Shown: positions 4,837 to 5,372 of the stretch, in pieces
How the letters are laid out: every line of letters starts with the position of its first letter
Numbering within the stretch: position 1 is the stretch's first letter
Origin: Nitrospina sp.
Lineage (GTDB): Bacteria > Nitrospinota > Nitrospinia > Nitrospinales > VA-1
Reading direction: 5' to 3'
Assembly (NCBI GenBank): GCA_003545625.1
Contig: DODH01000243.1
Coordinates: 533-5,904, forward strand
Length of the DNA: 5,372 nt
Notes under the pieces: model-generated
The model's database searches: none
The model's input: only the letters and a program-made list of their open reading frames with translations
What the model was told of the DNA's origin: nothing
Position numbers and translations under genes: made by a program

Positions 4837-5372
4837 ATGTTAGAAGGCAAAGATTCTTTATGGAACGAGTTGGGTCGCTACCTTGAAGGCCCTCAATTGG
4901 ATGTTTATTGGCAGATGATCAGCCAGTTTCGCCAGGGGCCGTCTAAAATCCAGAACTGGCACTCAATAATGACTCCCGGCTCTGGAAGCCTGCCGGATTT
5001 TTCCACTCTGCCATCCCCGGATGATTCCAGGACGCAATTATCCAAACTTGTTGTGGGTAAGCTCAATGGCGGCATGGGAACCAGCATGGGCTGTGTTGGG
5101 CCCAAGTCCTTGATTGAGGTGCGGGACAATAAATCTTTTCTGGATTTAATTCTGGACCAGATCGAAAACCTGAATCAGGAATGGGAGCAAAAAATTCCTC
5201 TCCTCTTGATGAACAGTTTCTACACGCATGAAGAAACCCAGGCTCATTTAAGTGGCCTGAAATTTTCTTCAGAAATAATTGGTTTTCAGCAAAACAAATT
5301 TCCTCGCTTGCATGCGGAGAGCCTGAGTCCGCTCACCCCTGGTAAATGGGGAGATCAGGCATACTATCCTCC
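4837..5372 (+). CDS. UTP-glucose-1-phosphate uridylyltransferase, eukaryote-type UDPGP family (N-terminal part)
   Basis: From ATG 4837 the frame stays open to the right edge: 178 full codons, about a third of a family member of roughly 450-500 residues. The N-terminal 65 residues are variable. Next come KLVVGKLNGGMGTSMGCVGPKSLIEV (about 70-95), the glycine-rich nucleotide-binding loop with the conserved GPK lysine at 90, then LLLMNSFYTHEET (122-134), FQQNKFPRL (150-158) and GDQAYYP (172-178), the start of the expected YPPGHGD-like segment. This pattern belongs to eukaryote-type UGPases (UDPGP, also UDP-N-acetylhexosamine pyrophosphorylase relatives), not to bacterial GalU. The enzyme makes UDP-glucose from UTP and glucose-1-phosphate for glycan or LPS sugars or for sucrose/trehalose. 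The GTSMGC form favours UDP-glucose over UDP-GlcNAc pyrophosphorylase. An in-frame TAG (the gpx stop) lies 9 bases upstream, so the start cannot be earlier. Confidence 0.9.
   Translation, partial: MLEGKDSLWNELGRYLEGPQLDVYWQMISQFRQGPSKIQNWHSIMTPGSGSLPDFSTLPSPDDSRTQLSKLVVGKLNGGMGTSMGCVGPKSLIEVRDNKSFLDLILDQIENLNQEWEQKIPLLLMNSFYTHEETQAHLSGLKFSSEIIGFQQNKFPRLHAESLSPLTPGKWGDQAYYP

Overview
The window reads as ordinary chromosomal DNA from a Gram-negative (diderm, LPS-making) bacterium. The evidence is a lptC-lptA pair for lipopolysaccharide transport, together with tsaE and a fused NAD(P)HX repair enzyme. Base composition is moderate, with AT-rich intergenic gaps. Genes are packed tightly in short operons. 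The gene mix, including a eukaryote-type UDP-glucose pyrophosphorylase, would suit a deltaproteobacteria-like or Nitrospinota-like lineage. That placement is a guess: no rRNA or other phylogenetic marker is present.

Layout. Positions 1-3045 hold a minus-strand operon transcribed nnr -> tsaE -> lptC -> lptA. It starts at a TTG codon with a strong Shine-Dalgarno (SD) near 3045, and lptA runs off the left edge. nnr/tsaE and lptC/lptA are separated by 3 and 1 bases. The only real gap is 77 bases between tsaE and lptC. A 90-base divergent AT-rich spacer follows (3046-3135). Next comes a plus-strand glyoxalase/VOC-fold gene (3136-3487), broken by one extra base near codon 27. A minus-strand 206-residue protein that I do not recognise (3528-4148) converges on it. 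A second divergent spacer (4149-4236) carries a consensus TATAAT on the minus strand and leads into a plus-strand pair. That pair is a thiol (glutathione-type) peroxidase (4237-4827) and, 9 bases later, the N-terminal part of a UDP-glucose pyrophosphorylase (4837 to the right edge).

How the genes fit together. The left operon combines repair of damaged NAD(P)H hydrates (Nnr), the ATPase of tRNA t6A synthesis (TsaE), and the inner-membrane and periplasmic parts of the LPS bridge (LptC, LptA). These are housekeeping functions linked by position rather than by one pathway. The right pair couples peroxide defence with UDP-glucose supply, again probably only co-transcribed.

I found no mobile element, CRISPR array, tRNA, rRNA or convincing intrinsic terminator, and no clear undescribed multi-gene system. 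The observations most worth checking are the one-base lesion in the VOC gene with a hairpin over its ribosome binding site, and the orphan Cys/His-containing 206-residue protein.
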